A stretch of DNA of 64,000 bases, from assembly GCF_008014695.1 (NCBI RefSeq), contig NZ_VOXE01000003.1, positions 372,001 through 436,000 on the forward strand, in the 5' to 3' direction. Of the stretch, positions 1 to 8,159 are shown piece after piece. The position numbers and the translations under genes were made by a program. The first letter of the stretch is position 1. Every line of letters begins with the position of its first letter. Below the pieces are notes generated by a model, which was not told where the DNA came from, did no database searches, and worked only from the letters and a program-made list of their open reading frames with translations. This DNA is from Chryseobacterium sp. (GTDB lineage Bacteria > Bacteroidota > Bacteroidia > Flavobacteriales > Weeksellaceae).

Positions 1-208
1 TGGCGTCTTTATCAAAACCCGCTGCCAAACCTACCGGATTTTTGAATTTGAGGCCGAAAACTTCCCTTTCCAGCCGCTTGTCTTCTATGGGTTTCGGAAG
101 AAAGACCTTAGTTAGGAACGGAAATTTTTTTAGCATTGAAAAAGTAAAATGATGAACTTCTTCAGGATCGAATTTGAAAAGAATCGGACGGATAATGCTT
201 TTGTACAT
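1..208 (-). CDS. pyrD: Dihydroorotate dehydrogenase (quinone), 5' part, runs off the window
   Basis: The first 69 codons of a gene that continues past the left edge. The translation begins [20 protein letters not shown], an N-terminal helical membrane-association segment typical of class 2 enzymes. It reaches [13 protein letters not shown], the signature that opens the FMN-binding barrel. Class 2 PyrD oxidises dihydroorotate to orotate at the inner membrane and passes electrons to quinone (pyrimidine synthesis). The ATG at 206-208 is preceded by a TAAATTTGC -7 box at 222-230. The gene is divergent from the small exported protein at 305. The family call rests on the N-terminal region only. Confidence 0.9.
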   Translation of the reverse strand, partial: MYKSIIRPILFKFDPEEVHHFTFSMLKKFPFLTKVFLPKPIEDKRLEREVFGLKFKNPVGLAAGFDKDA

Positions 209-221
209 GGAAAAAAGTTTA

Positions 222-230
222 GCAAATTTA
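222..230 (-). promoter_or_regulatory. -7 box of pyrD
   Basis: TAAATTTGC on the minus strand fits the Bacteroidota -7 consensus TAnnTTTG. It lies 13 bases upstream of the pyrD ATG. Confidence 0.55.
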
Positions 231-304
231 AGGAATTTTACATCTCCTGAAAAAAACAATTTGCGTGGTTTGAAAATTTGCTTAGTTTTAGAAAAAAAAT
301 AATC

Positions 305-784
305 ATGAAGAAAATTTTATTGTTTACGGTACTTTTTGGGGTACAGAGTGTTTTTTCGCAGGTCACCATGGAGAAGAACAGATTGGTGAAAGATGGTCAG
401 ACTTATAAAATGTCACAGTACAATGACGTCTTTAAAAATCCTGAGGCGGCAACCCTTTTTAAAAAAGCCCGAACCAATGCCACTGTTGGGCAGATTTTTG
501 CCTACACCGGTGGTTTTGCCATCGGATTTGGAATTATTCCTGCACTTAGCGGAAAGAAACAGGAAGTAAGAAACGGAATTGTTTATGAAAATCAGCCTTC
601 GAAAGGCTGGACTGTAGTAGGCATTGGAGCAGGATTGGTAGGAATCGGCATTCCTTTTGCCATTGCCGCAAACAAAAATGCAGAAAAAGCGATGGCTCTG
701 GAGAACGGTGAAGCAACAGCGTTCCAACCTTATTTTAAACTGGAAACTGCCGGAAACGGATTGGCTTTAAGCTATAATTTTTAA
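305..784 (+). CDS. Small exported hypothetical protein with two glycine-rich hydrophobic segments
   Basis: 159 residues starting [19 protein letters not shown], a clear signal peptide ending in SQ. The TTG nine codons upstream is not needed, and the ATG at 305 starts exactly at the signal peptide. The mature protein has two hydrophobic glycine-rich stretches (around [20 protein letters not shown] and [19 protein letters not shown]), which could be membrane helices or a helical hairpin. It ends ALSYNF; an aromatic C-terminus is common in outer-membrane proteins. No characterised family was recognised. A hairpin terminator follows at 800-826. Cell-envelope location is inferred; function is unknown. 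Confidence 0.75.
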   Translation: MKKILLFTVLFGVQSVFSQVTMEKNRLVKDGQTYKMSQYNDVFKNPEAATLFKKARTNATVGQIFAYTGGFAIGFGIIPALSGKKQEVRNGIVYENQPSKGWTVVGIGAGLVGIGIPFAIAANKNAEKAMALENGEATAFQPYFKLETAGNGLALSYNF

Positions 785-799
785 GAAAGCACATCAAAC

Positions 800-826
800 A
801 GACGGGACGCGGTTCCTGTCTTTTTT
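800..826 (+). terminator. Rho-independent terminator after the small exported protein
   Basis: AGACGGGA pairs with TCCTGTCT (8 bp, one G-U) around a 6-base loop, followed by a run of T. The following 160 bases up to the next hairpin show nothing recognisable. Confidence 0.7.
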
Positions 827-985
827 ATATAAACCGGAAAGCATATAAAAAGAAGGAATTTCCAAAACTGCCGGAACCCCTGCTGCCACAGCTTAAATTT
901 CACTTCAACGATCTTGCGGAGTTCTTCTGCGCGAAATTCGGCTCAAATTTTCAAACAAAATATCACTTCATCTATAAGAAAGAAT

Positions 986-1009
986 AAGGGCTTGTATTAC
1001 CAAGCCCTT
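986..1009 (-). terminator. Terminator of the GLPGLI/small-peptide operon
   Basis: AAGGGCTTG and CAAGCCCTT form a 9-bp stem around a 6-base loop, directly beyond the stop codon at 1014. The minus-strand downstream side is T-rich. Confidence 0.6.
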
Positions 1010-1013
1010 TATT

Positions 1014-1301
1014 TTATACTCCAGAACTTCCGGTTCCACAATGTTCTTCAACGCTAGTATTCACAATCCAAGCTAAATCCCTGTTAAACCCAACAGTTCC
1101 TTCATCATAGGTTGTACCATACCATTCAGTTACGGTTCCGCCACATGGCAATGTAAAGGTTACGCTGTAAATGCCAGGTTTAAATACAACAAATTTTTCA
1201 CTTTCTTGCGTTACTGCTTTTTCATCCATTCTAACATCAGATGATTTTGCATACACTAATGAGCCTACGATTGTAGCGCTAACAAAAAAAAGTTTTTTCA
1301 T
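1014..1301 (-). CDS. Small exported peptide, unknown function
   Basis: 95 residues beginning MKKLFFVSATIVGSLVYA, a signal peptide. The longer frame starting at 1367 would add 22 unlikely residues and overlap the upstream gene, so the ATG at 1301 is chosen. The mature part has two cysteines (in LPCGGT and EEHCG) that could form a disulfide, and ends GTGSSGV. No family recognised. It lies 44 bases after the GLPGLI gene and shares that gene's low G+C, so the two probably form one operon ended by the hairpin at 986-1009. The line at 1321-1380 has only 9 G/C in 60 bases, unlike neighbouring glyS. Confidence 0.65.
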   Translation of the reverse strand: MKKLFFVSATIVGSLVYAKSSDVRMDEKAVTQESEKFVVFKPGIYSVTFTLPCGGTVTEWYGTTYDEGTVGFNRDLAWIVNTSVEEHCGTGSSGV

Positions 1302-1345
1302 GATAATTAAATTTAAAATTAGTAAATATTTTAAAATAATGTCTT

Positions 1346-2116
1346 TTAATCTAAAAAAACATTCCAATTATTAATACGTTTTGTTATTCTGTTTTTAATT
1401 TCTCGGTTAAGAGTATTGTTTTGAAAGGGATCAGTAATATATTGTTCTCTAATCTTTAAAAATTGGTCTTTATTATTCAGTTTAATTACAGCAACATCGT
1501 TGATAGGATCGATCGGTTTATCTGTTTTTGAAATTGAAATAGCTGAAAATTCAATGGTTTTATTACGATTGTAAACTTCAACTATTAATCCGGGCAATCC
1601 TTTGAAACGGAATGGACCATCAGGAATAGGAATAACCGGAGCATACCATGCATAATAAACATCACTCTCTGTTTTTACTTTTGCTAAATTACATTCCAAC
1701 CCTAAAATTTCTTTCTTTCCTTCAACAAGCTCCCAATTGAGTTTACTTTCTTTAAAAATGTAGTGATATCTACCCAAAGGTATGGTTGAAATTATATTTT
1801 CCTTCTCCCGTAAAACATTGTGTCTTATTTTGGGGATAGATGGAAGATTTGTAACATTTAGATTTTTAGAATTTATAGAAAGAGCCTGTTCATCCAGATA
1901 TTTATAATAATCAACCATTTGAGGATTAAAGTATATTGATGTCTCGTTATTTGCTAAAAGAATCATATCCCCTTCTATAATACTAGATTTATTAAGAGAA
2001 TCTCCTACATATTTCATTCTGTAGATTACTTCTAATTCTGCAATGTGTTTATTTTGTGCTTCTATGTTAACTAGATAAAAAACAAACATGAAGCTTAATA
2101 TTACTTTTATATTCAT
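1346..2116 (-). CDS. GLPGLI family exported protein
   Basis: 256 residues with an N-terminal signal sequence (MNIKVILSFMFVFYLVNIEAQ). The family-defining string FKGLPGLIVEV sits near residue 170. The GLPGLI family is almost confined to Bacteroidota; its molecular role is not established, and members are exported, often near outer-membrane receptors or proteases. A -7 box TATCTTTG at 2133-2140 precedes the ATG by 16 bases. The gene is clearly AT-richer than glyS (sampled lines 1441 and 1921 have 15 and 18 G/C per 60, against 23 in line 2701), suggesting recent acquisition with the small peptide downstream. Confidence 0.9.
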   Translation of the reverse strand: MNIKVILSFMFVFYLVNIEAQNKHIAELEVIYRMKYVGDSLNKSSIIEGDMILLANNETSIYFNPQMVDYYKYLDEQALSINSKNLNVTNLPSIPKIRHNVLREKENIISTIPLGRYHYIFKESKLNWELVEGKKEILGLECNLAKVKTESDVYYAWYAPVIPIPDGPFRFKGLPGLIVEVYNRNKTIEFSAISISKTDKPIDPINDVAVIKLNNKDQFLKIREQYITDPFQNNTLNREIKNRITKRINNWNVFLD

Positions 2117-2132
2117 ATAGATAGTATTATAT

Positions 2133-2140
2133 CAAAGATA
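2133..2140 (-). promoter_or_regulatory. -7 box of the GLPGLI operon
   Basis: TATCTTTG on the minus strand matches TAnnTTTG exactly, 16 bases upstream of the ATG at 2116. Confidence 0.5.
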
Positions 2141-2245
2141 AAATTATACATATAAAAAGATATTAGAGTTTGTTGTTAAGCTAAAAATAGCAAGTTACAA
2201 AATGAAGATGATTTAGTTAGGGTTTTAAATCACCATTAATTTCCC

Positions 2246-2253
2246 TATTTTTG
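2246..2253 (+). promoter_or_regulatory. -7 box of glyS
   Basis: TATTTTTG, followed by CA, lies 18 bases before the glyS ATG. No convincing -33 TTG is seen at the usual distance. Confidence 0.55.
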
Positions 2254-2271
2254 CACAAATTCAAAATTAAG

Positions 2272-3813
2272 ATGGCTAAACAGGAAGATGTTTTCAAAAA
2301 ACTCATTTCACATGCGAAAGAATATGGCTTTATTTTTCCCTCAAGTGAAATTTACGACGGACTTTCGGCAATTTACGATTACGGACAGAACGGGGTAGAA
2401 CTGAAAAACAACATCAAACAGTACTGGTGGAAAGCAATGGTGCAGCTTAACGAGAATATTGTGGGCATCGATACTGCAATTTTTATGCACCCGACCATCT
2501 GGAAAGCTTCCGGCCATGTTGATGCCTTCAACGATCCTTTGATCGATAATAAGGATTCGAAAAAACGTTTCAGAGCCGATGTTCTGATCGAAGATTACTG
2601 CGCTAAACTGGAAGAAAAAGCCCAGAAAGAAATTGATAAAGCCGCCAAAAGATTCGGCGAGGCTTTCGATAAAAATGAATTTGAGACGACCAACGGCCGT
2701 GTTGTAGAATACCGTGAAAAACAGAAAACCATTCTTACCAGAATGGCGAAATCTCTGGAAGCTGAAGATCTTGACGATGTAAAAGCTTTGATTGAAGAAC
2801 TGGAAATCGCCGATCCCGATACCGGTTCTAAAAACTGGACGGATGTCCGTCAGTTCAACCTCATGTTCGGAACAAAATTGGGTGCATCGGCCGATACTGC
2901 GACTGATTTATACCTGCGTCCGGAAACCGCTCAGGGAATTTTTGTAAACTTTTTAAATGTTCAGAAAACCTCGCGTCATAAACTGCCCTTCGGGATTGCC
3001 CAGATTGGTAAGGCCTTCAGGAATGAAATCGTTGCAAGACAGTTTATCTTCAGGATGCGCGAATTCGAACAGATGGAAATGCAGTTTTTTGTTCCGCCAG
3101 GAACTGAACTCGGTTTTTATGAAGAATGGAAACAGAAACGCCTGAACTGGCATTTGGCTTTAGGTTTGGGTGACGACAACTATAAATTCCACGACCACGA
3201 AAAACTTGCGCATTACGCCAATGCTGCCGCAGATATTGAATTTAAGTTCCCTTTCGGGTTTAAGGAACTGGAAGGAATTCACTCCAGAACCGATTTCGAC
3301 TTGAGTGCTCATGAGAAATTCTCCGGTCGTAAACTGCAGTATTTCGATGCGGAAAGAAATGAAAATTATGTTCCGTATGTGGTGGAAACTTCGGTTGGTT
3401 TAGACCGATTATTCCTCGCGATTTTTGCAAATTCCCTGAAAGATGAGGTGCTGGATGACGGTTCCGAAAGAACGGTTCTTTCCCTTCCGCCGGCTTTGGC
3501 ACCTGTAAAAGCCGCTATTTTGCCGTTAATGAAAAAAGACGGACTTGGCGAATACGGCGAAAAGATCTTCAACGAGCTGAAATATGATTTCAACATGATT
3601 TACGAAGATAAAGACAGCATCGGGAAACGTTACCGTCGTCAGGATGCGATCGGAACGCCTTTCTGTATCACGATAGATCATGATTCCTTAGCCGATGATA
3701 CGGTCACTTTAAGAGACCGCGACACGATGAAGCAGGAAAGAGTTGCTGTTTCAGATTTACGCAGGATTATCGATGAGAAAACGAATTTCAGAAATCTGCT
3801 TTCAAAAATCTAA
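2272..3813 (+). CDS. glyS: Glycyl-tRNA synthetase (homodimeric type)
   Basis: 513 residues of a class II aminoacyl-tRNA synthetase that charges tRNA-Gly in the cytosol. The eukaryote/archaea-like alpha2 form is recognised by YGFIFPSSEIYDGL at the N-terminus, the LRPETAQGIF motif near residue 220, motif 2 in the GKAFRNEI region, and an anticodon-binding domain from about residue 400. The start is the ATG at 2272 (MAKQEDVFKKL); an in-frame codon 21 bases upstream lies inside the -7 box and is not used. Single-gene unit with its own promoter and a terminator at 3831-3862. Confidence 0.97.
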   Translation: MAKQEDVFKKLISHAKEYGFIFPSSEIYDGLSAIYDYGQNGVELKNNIKQYWWKAMVQLNENIVGIDTAIFMHPTIWKASGHVDAFNDPLIDNKDSKKRFRADVLIEDYCAKLEEKAQKEIDKAAKRFGEAFDKNEFETTNGRVVEYREKQKTILTRMAKSLEAEDLDDVKALIEELEIADPDTGSKNWTDVRQFNLMFGTKLGASADTATDLYLRPETAQGIFVNFLNVQKTSRHKLPFGIAQIGKAFRNEIVARQFIFRMREFEQMEMQFFVPPGTELGFYEEWKQKRLNWHLALGLGDDNYKFHDHEKLAHYANAAADIEFKFPFGFKELEGIHSRTDFDLSAHEKFSGRKLQYFDAERNENYVPYVVETSVGLDRLFLAIFANSLKDEVLDDGSERTVLSLPPALAPVKAAILPLMKKDGLGEYGEKIFNELKYDFNMIYEDKDSIGKRYRRQDAIGTPFCITIDHDSLADDTVTLRDRDTMKQERVAVSDLRRIIDEKTNFRNLLSKI

Positions 3814-3830
3814 TTTTTTAAATAGTATAT

Positions 3831-3862
3831 AAAAAGTTTCGGAGCAGTCCGGAACTTTTTTA
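3831..3862 (+). terminator. Terminator of glyS, T-tract merges with the next promoter
   Basis: AAAAAGTTTCGG pairs with CCGGAACTTTTT (12 bp, one G-U) around AGCAGT. The T-run continues into TATTTTTG, the -7 box of the next gene. Confidence 0.8.
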
Positions 3863-3868
3863 TTTTTG
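3861..3868 (+). promoter_or_regulatory. -7 box of the YdeI-like gene
   Basis: TATTTTTG followed by CA, 32 bases upstream of the ATG at 3901. It is contiguous with the glyS terminator T-tract. Confidence 0.5.
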
Positions 3869-3900
3869 CATGAACGCAGTTCTCCTTCAAATTTAAAAAT

Positions 3901-4515
3901 ATGGCAGCAACAGACTCAAGAATCGACACTTATATTGAAAATTCGCAGGATTTTGTGAAACCGGTCTTAACTTATCTTCGTGAAATCATCCATGAAGCCT
4001 GCCCGGAAGTGGAAGAGGGTTGGAAGTGGAGCTTTCCGCATTTTATGTACAAAGGGAAGATCCTGTGTTCTCTTGCCGCTTTCAAACAGTACTGCAGCAT
4101 GGGATTCTGGCTTCATTCGGAAATGAAAACCATAAAGGAATTTGAAACGAATGTGGAAACAAGCGGAATGTTCAGTTTGGGGAAAATAACGTCAGTTGAA
4201 GATCTGCCATCAAAACCTCAGCTGAAGGCGGCTATTAAAGAAGCCATGGAATTAACGGATATGGGTGTTAAAATGAAGAAGGCTCCGGTTTCAAAAACCG
4301 AAATTGAAATTCCGGCAGATTTTACCGAAGCGCTTGAAAAGAATACTAAGGCGCAGCAATTCTTTACTAAAGCATCTGCGTCATTCCGGAAGGAGTATAT
4401 TCTCTGGATTACCGGTGCCAAAACCGAAGCAACAAGAATCAAACGCATGGAACAGGCGCTGGAATGGATTGCCGAAGGAAAAGGACGCAACTGGAAATAT
4501 GAAAAAAATAAGTGA
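3901..4515 (+). CDS. DUF1801 / YdeI (OmdA) domain protein
   Basis: 204 residues. The N-terminal 110 residues have the DUF1801 (YdhG-like) fold signature, with WKWSFPHFMYKGKILCSLAAFKQYCSMGFW split around residues 41-70. The C-terminal part (IPADFTEAL to ALEWIAEGKGRN) is the YdeI/OmpD-associated OmdA domain, with the typical KEYILWI and R-x-KR motifs. Members are soluble and some are linked to stress or bacteriocin tolerance, but biochemical function is unknown. It stands alone, convergent with sufS. The 84 bases between them hold only a weak AACTGTT/AACAGTT inverted repeat (about 4546-4580). Confidence 0.85.
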   Translation: MAATDSRIDTYIENSQDFVKPVLTYLREIIHEACPEVEEGWKWSFPHFMYKGKILCSLAAFKQYCSMGFWLHSEMKTIKEFETNVETSGMFSLGKITSVEDLPSKPQLKAAIKEAMELTDMGVKMKKAPVSKTEIEIPADFTEALEKNTKAQQFFTKASASFRKEYILWITGAKTEATRIKRMEQALEWIAEGKGRNWKYEKNK

Positions 4516-4599
4516 AAACGTCTTACTTCATCAATTCGGTTTGATTGAACTGTTGTCTTTTATACACTGTAAAACAGTTTTCGTTTTCCCGATTAAAAA

Positions 4600-5820
4600 T
4601 TAAAGCAGCATTTTCTGCGCTTTTTTTACGCCGTTCACCAGAATGTCGATCTCTTCCATCGTATTGTACACCGCAAAACTCGCACGCACGGTTCCTGCAA
4701 TATTAAAGAAATCCATGATGGGCTGCGTGCAGTGATGACCGGTTCTTACTGCGATTCCGAGTTTATCCAGAATCATTCCTACATCTGAAGCAATCCCGAT
4801 GCTCGCGATGTTAAAGGAAACTACACCGGTTCTGTGCGCCTTTTCACCGTAAATTTTAAGGTTTTCTATTTCGAGTAGCTGTTTCTGAGCGTACTCAAGC
4901 AGTGCGTTTTCGTGGTTCTGAATGTTTTCGTGACCAATTCCTTCGATGAAGTCTATTGCGGCTCCCAAAGCGATGTTTCCACCAACATTGGGCGTACCCG
5001 CTTCGAATTTGAAAGGCAGATCTGCGTAAGTGGTTTTGTCGAAAGAACAGGTGGCGATCATCTCACCACCGCCGTGGAAAGGCTGTATTTTTCTGAGGAT
5101 TTCTTCTTTTCCGTACAGAACGCCGGTTCCCATTGGTGCGTACATTTTGTGGCCGGAAAAAATGAAAAAATCACAGTCCATTTTCTGTACATCGATTTTG
5201 AAATGCGGAATTGACTGTGCACCGTCGATAACAATGATGGCGTCTGAATTTTTTCTCGTTTTCGAAATAATCTCTTCCACAGGATTTACAACGCCCAGGG
5301 CATTCGAAACCTGATTAACGGACACGATTCTGGTTTTTTCAGATAAATTTCCATCCAGAAAATCGAGCTGAAGAATGCCGTTCTCATCCATAGGGATCAC
5401 TTTGAGTTTTGCGCCGGTTCTTTCGCACAGCATTTGCCACGGAACGATGTTGGAATGGTGCTCCAGATAGGAAATAATGATTTCGTCTCCTGATTTGATG
5501 CCGGAAGTGAGTGCATACGCCAGAAGATTGATGCCTTCGGTTGTTCCTTTTGTAAAAATAACTTCGAAATCATTTTCGGCATTGATGAATTTCTGGATTT
5601 TTTTCCTTGAAAGTTCCATTTCCTCGGTTGCAAGTTGGCTTAGCGTATGGATGCCGCGGTGAACATTCGCATTGATTTCGGTATAATATTTCTGCCATGA
5701 TTCCATAACCGAAACGGGTTTTTGGGAAGTCGCGGCATTATCAAGATAAACCAGAGGTTTGCCGTTGATTTGTCTGTTAAGGATGGGAAACTGACTGCGG
5801 ATATTTTGAAGGTCGAACAT
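4600..5820 (-). CDS. sufS: Cysteine desulfurase, SufS type
   Basis: 406 residues, the normal length for a class V PLP-dependent aminotransferase-fold desulfurase. Landmarks: HHSN (121-124), cofactor-contacting D199 in IDGAQ, the Schiff-base lysine K225 in FSGHKMYAP, and the catalytic persulfide cysteine C364 in RTGHHCTQP. The short loop around C364 and that motif mark the SufS rather than the IscS group. It releases sulfur from cysteine for Fe-S cluster assembly with SufBCD, which are not in this window. Preceded by its own -7 box at 5841-5848, 20 bases from the ATG. Confidence 0.96.
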   Translation of the reverse strand: MFDLQNIRSQFPILNRQINGKPLVYLDNAATSQKPVSVMESWQKYYTEINANVHRGIHTLSQLATEEMELSRKKIQKFINAENDFEVIFTKGTTEGINLLAYALTSGIKSGDEIIISYLEHHSNIVPWQMLCERTGAKLKVIPMDENGILQLDFLDGNLSEKTRIVSVNQVSNALGVVNPVEEIISKTRKNSDAIIVIDGAQSIPHFKIDVQKMDCDFFIFSGHKMYAPMGTGVLYGKEEILRKIQPFHGGGEMIATCSFDKTTYADLPFKFEAGTPNVGGNIALGAAIDFIEGIGHENIQNHENALLEYAQKQLLEIENLKIYGEKAHRTGVVSFNIASIGIASDVGMILDKLGIAVRTGHHCTQPIMDFFNIAGTVRASFAVYNTMEEIDILVNGVKKAQKMLL

Positions 5821-5840
5821 TGCAATTATTTAGAATGGTT

Positions 5841-5848
5841 CAAATTTA
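5841..5848 (-). promoter_or_regulatory. -7 box of sufS
   Basis: TAAATTTG on the minus strand, 20 bases before the sufS ATG. The leader contains TTCTAAATAATT, vaguely Fur-like, which is too weak to call. Confidence 0.5.
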
Positions 5849-5924
5849 CGGAAATTATAAGGAAAAGTTAGAAAGTCAGCTGTCGCTTTTATCAATAAGT
5901 ATAAACCGATACGGCTATAATGAA

Positions 5925-5955
5925 AATTTCCCGCCAACTCAGTTGACGGGAAATT
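5925..5955 (-). terminator. Terminator of prs-rplY
   Basis: Two 15-base arms (AATTTCCCG...) meet almost without a loop. The single mismatch is a G-U pair when read as minus-strand RNA, and the stem is followed by TTTTCATT on that strand. Confidence 0.75.
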
Positions 5956-5977
5956 ATATAGAATGTTTTCTTTAAAA

Positions 5978-6616
5978 TTATTCTGCAGATGCTGCTTCAG
6001 CTGCTGGAGCTTCACCTTCAGCCGGAGCTGGAGTTTCTTCATCATCTTCAATCGCTGCACCGCCCTTCATTGCAGTTCTGGACATCTTAACAGCTACTAC
6101 AACTGCGTTGTCCGGATGCATGAAAGTAAAGTCTTTGGTTTCGATATCGCCAACATACAGTTTGCTTCCGATTTTCAGTGGAGTTACATCTACCACGATT
6201 TCATCCGGTAAATTAGCCGGAAGTGCCTTCAGTTTAAGTTTTCTGAAAGACTGTCTCAGTGCACCACCTGCAACAACCCCTTTAGATCGGCCTGTAAGTC
6301 TTACCGGAACTTCCATTACCACAGGTTTGTCTTCTGCCAGTTGGAAGAAGTCTGCGTGAAGGATTTTGTCCGTTAGTGGGTGGAACTGGATGTCCTGAAG
6401 AACGGCAGGAATGGTTTGTCCGTCAACCTCAATAGATACCGTGTGTGCTTCAGGAGTATATACCAAACCTTTGAAAGATTTTTCTTCAGCAGAAAAATTT
6501 AGGGTTTCAGTACCTCCGTAAACAACACAAGGAACTAATTCAGCATCACGTAAAGCTTTAGTAGACTTTTTGCCCACGCTTTCTCTTTTTGTACCTTGAA
6601 TTGTAATTGATTTCAT
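5978..6616 (-). CDS. rplY: 50S ribosomal protein L25 (CTC family)
   Basis: 212 residues. Starts [23 protein letters not shown], the 5S rRNA-binding domain of L25, followed from about residue 100 by the beta-rich TL5/CTC C-terminal domain. The end is an acidic, alanine/proline-rich tail ([12 protein letters not shown]...) common in this phylum. It binds 5S rRNA in the large subunit. It sits 46 bases downstream of prs, an arrangement found widely in bacteria. Its own -7 box lies in that gap (6643-6651), so it is probably transcribed both from prs and on its own. Confidence 0.96.
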   Translation of the reverse strand: MKSITIQGTKRESVGKKSTKALRDAELVPCVVYGGTETLNFSAEEKSFKGLVYTPEAHTVSIEVDGQTIPAVLQDIQFHPLTDKILHADFFQLAEDKPVVMEVPVRLTGRSKGVVAGGALRQSFRKLKLKALPANLPDEIVVDVTPLKIGSKLYVGDIETKDFTFMHPDNAVVVAVKMSRTAMKGGAAIEDDEETPAPAEGEAPAAEAASAE

Positions 6617-6642
6617 TATAGTTATATAAAAATTTTAAGGGT

Positions 6643-6651
6643 GCAAATATA
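6643..6651 (-). promoter_or_regulatory. -7 box of rplY
   Basis: TATATTTGC on the minus strand, inside the prs-rplY gap and 26 bases before the rplY ATG. Confidence 0.5.
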
Positions 6652-6662
6652 TAAAATATTTT

Positions 6663-7601
6663 CTAGATAATAAATTTGTCGCTGATGGATTTGTGCTCGT
6701 GTACCATTTTCATCACATCGGCAAAGAGTGAAGCGCACGAAAGAACTTTTATTTTCGGGGTGAGTTCGGTTTTCACCGGAATGGTATCCGTAACAATTAC
6801 TTCTGAAAGTTTTGAATTCTGGATGTTATCGTAGGCTTTACCGGAAAGTACCCCATGGGTGGCCATCGCGCGGACACTTTTTGCGCCGTTTGCCATCAAA
6901 ATGTCGGCTGCTTTACACAATGTTCCGGCCGTATCGATCATATCATCGATCAGGATGACATTTTTCCCTTCCACATCACCAATAAGGAACATTTCCTCAA
7001 TCACATTGGCTTTTTTTCTTTCTTTATAACAAATCACTACCTCTGCACCCAAATGTCCGGCGTAATTCTTCGCACGTTTCGCGCCGCCCATATCCGGAGA
7101 GGCAATGGTAAGATTGTCTAAATTTAAAGACTGAATGTATTCAATAAAAATGGTGGATGCATAAAGATGATCAACAGGAATTTCGAAAAACCCCTGAATC
7201 TGGTCTGCGTGAAGATCCATCGTCATAATTCTTGTTGCACCGGCTGCGGTAAGAAGGTTGGCAACCAATTTGGCTCCGATCGGTGCTCTTGGCTGGTCTT
7301 TTCTGTCCTGTCTTGCCAAACCGTAATAAGGAAGTACAACTGTAATGCTTTTTGCTGAAGCTCTTTTTGAGGCATCAATCATCAGCAGTAATTCCAGTAA
7401 ATTGTCTGCAGGAGGAAATGTAGAGGCAATTAAAAAAACCCTGCCACCTCTCACCGACTGGTCCAGAACGGGCTCGAATTCGCCGTCGCTGAATTCCTGG
7501 AAATTGATTTTCCCCATTTCCTGCCCGTAATGAAGGGCGATTTTTTCCGCTAAAACCTTGCTTGTTCGCGTGGAAAACAGATAACTTGCTTGCTCAGACA
7601 T
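6663..7601 (-). CDS. prs: Ribose-phosphate pyrophosphokinase (PRPP synthetase)
   Basis: 312 residues, full length for class I PRPP synthetase. It makes PRPP from ribose-5-phosphate and ATP for purine, pyrimidine, His, Trp and NAD synthesis. Visible motifs: FSDGEFEPVL (ATP-binding region), the flexible loop PYYGLARQDRKDQPR, MDLHADQIQGFF, and the PRPP-binding loop VILIDDMIDTAGTL. The ATG is 18 bases from a TAAATTTGC -7 box. First gene of prs-rplY. Confidence 0.97.
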   Translation of the reverse strand: MSEQASYLFSTRTSKVLAEKIALHYGQEMGKINFQEFSDGEFEPVLDQSVRGGRVFLIASTFPPADNLLELLLMIDASKRASAKSITVVLPYYGLARQDRKDQPRAPIGAKLVANLLTAAGATRIMTMDLHADQIQGFFEIPVDHLYASTIFIEYIQSLNLDNLTIASPDMGGAKRAKNYAGHLGAEVVICYKERKKANVIEEMFLIGDVEGKNVILIDDMIDTAGTLCKAADILMANGAKSVRAMATHGVLSGKAYDNIQNSKLSEVIVTDTIPVKTELTPKIKVLSCASLFADVMKMVHEHKSISDKFII

Positions 7602-7619
7602 TTTTACTTTTTTAGATGT

Positions 7620-7628
7620 GCAAATTTA
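7620..7628 (-). promoter_or_regulatory. -7 box of prs
   Basis: TAAATTTGC on the minus strand, 18 bases before the prs ATG at 7601. Confidence 0.55.
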
Positions 7629-7691
7629 AAAAAATAAAACCACGTGCAGAATCAGGAAGGCCATTATTTTAAAAGAGAGGAATGAACTTTT

Positions 7692-8156
7692 TTATTTGGT
7701 GGAAGCATGGTGCTCCAACTGCTGTTGGAAATAAACCGCGAGTGTTTTCCGCTCGGCAGCAGACAAATTTGCTTTCGGATGATACGCAATATAGCCCGGG
7801 AGAGGCATCTCTTTTTCCTGAATGGTCTTTACCGCATTTTCCAGCATGTCTTTTTTAAGATCAGCATTATAGTTGCCCCATTCAGAAAAATTCAGGTGTT
7901 CCCGGCCTTCTTTAATATGATGGTTAACCGACCAAGAAATCGGCGCTATATACGCATAATCCGGATAAACGGTCTCATTGGAATGACAGTCGTAACAGGA
8001 AGTTTTAAGGATTCGGGTAATATTTTGTGGAGTTTGGTTCACCTCCACGAAATTGAGTTTATTGTCAATTGGTTTCAGGGTTCTGTCCAACGGAATAAAC
8101 TGAATAAGTGCAAACAGGATTAAAAGCCCGAAAACAATTTTTATAAAAGTCTTCAT
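7692..8156 (-). CDS. Haem-binding domain protein (single CxxCH), membrane-anchored
   Basis: 154 residues: an N-terminal hydrophobic anchor (FIKIVFGLLILFALIQFIP), then the covalent haem motif CYDCH in LKTSCYDCHSNETVYP. The layout matches the small Haem_bd family common in Bacteroidota, where the domain faces the periplasm. The MPLPGY segment may supply the axial methionine. It starts 3 bases after the stop of the Ig-like lipoprotein, so the two are co-transcribed. Electron-transfer or haem-sensing role is inferred only from the motif. Confidence 0.85.
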   Translation of the reverse strand: MKTFIKIVFGLLILFALIQFIPLDRTLKPIDNKLNFVEVNQTPQNITRILKTSCYDCHSNETVYPDYAYIAPISWSVNHHIKEGREHLNFSEWGNYNADLKKDMLENAVKTIQEKEMPLPGYIAYHPKANLSAAERKTLAVYFQQQLEHHASTK

Positions 8157-8159
8157 GAT

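Noticed and set aside
827-985. Possible gene remnant after the small exported protein
   Set aside because: All six frames are broken by stops and no similarity to the neighbouring genes could be seen.
4546-4580. Terminator between the YdeI-like gene and sufS
   Set aside because: The 7-bp AACTGTT/AACAGTT arms have an 18-base loop and no T-run; too weak to call.
4912-5314. Open frames on the plus strand opposite sufS
   Set aside because: Shadows of the sufS coding strand: no start context, no family features, and the opposite frame has all catalytic motifs.
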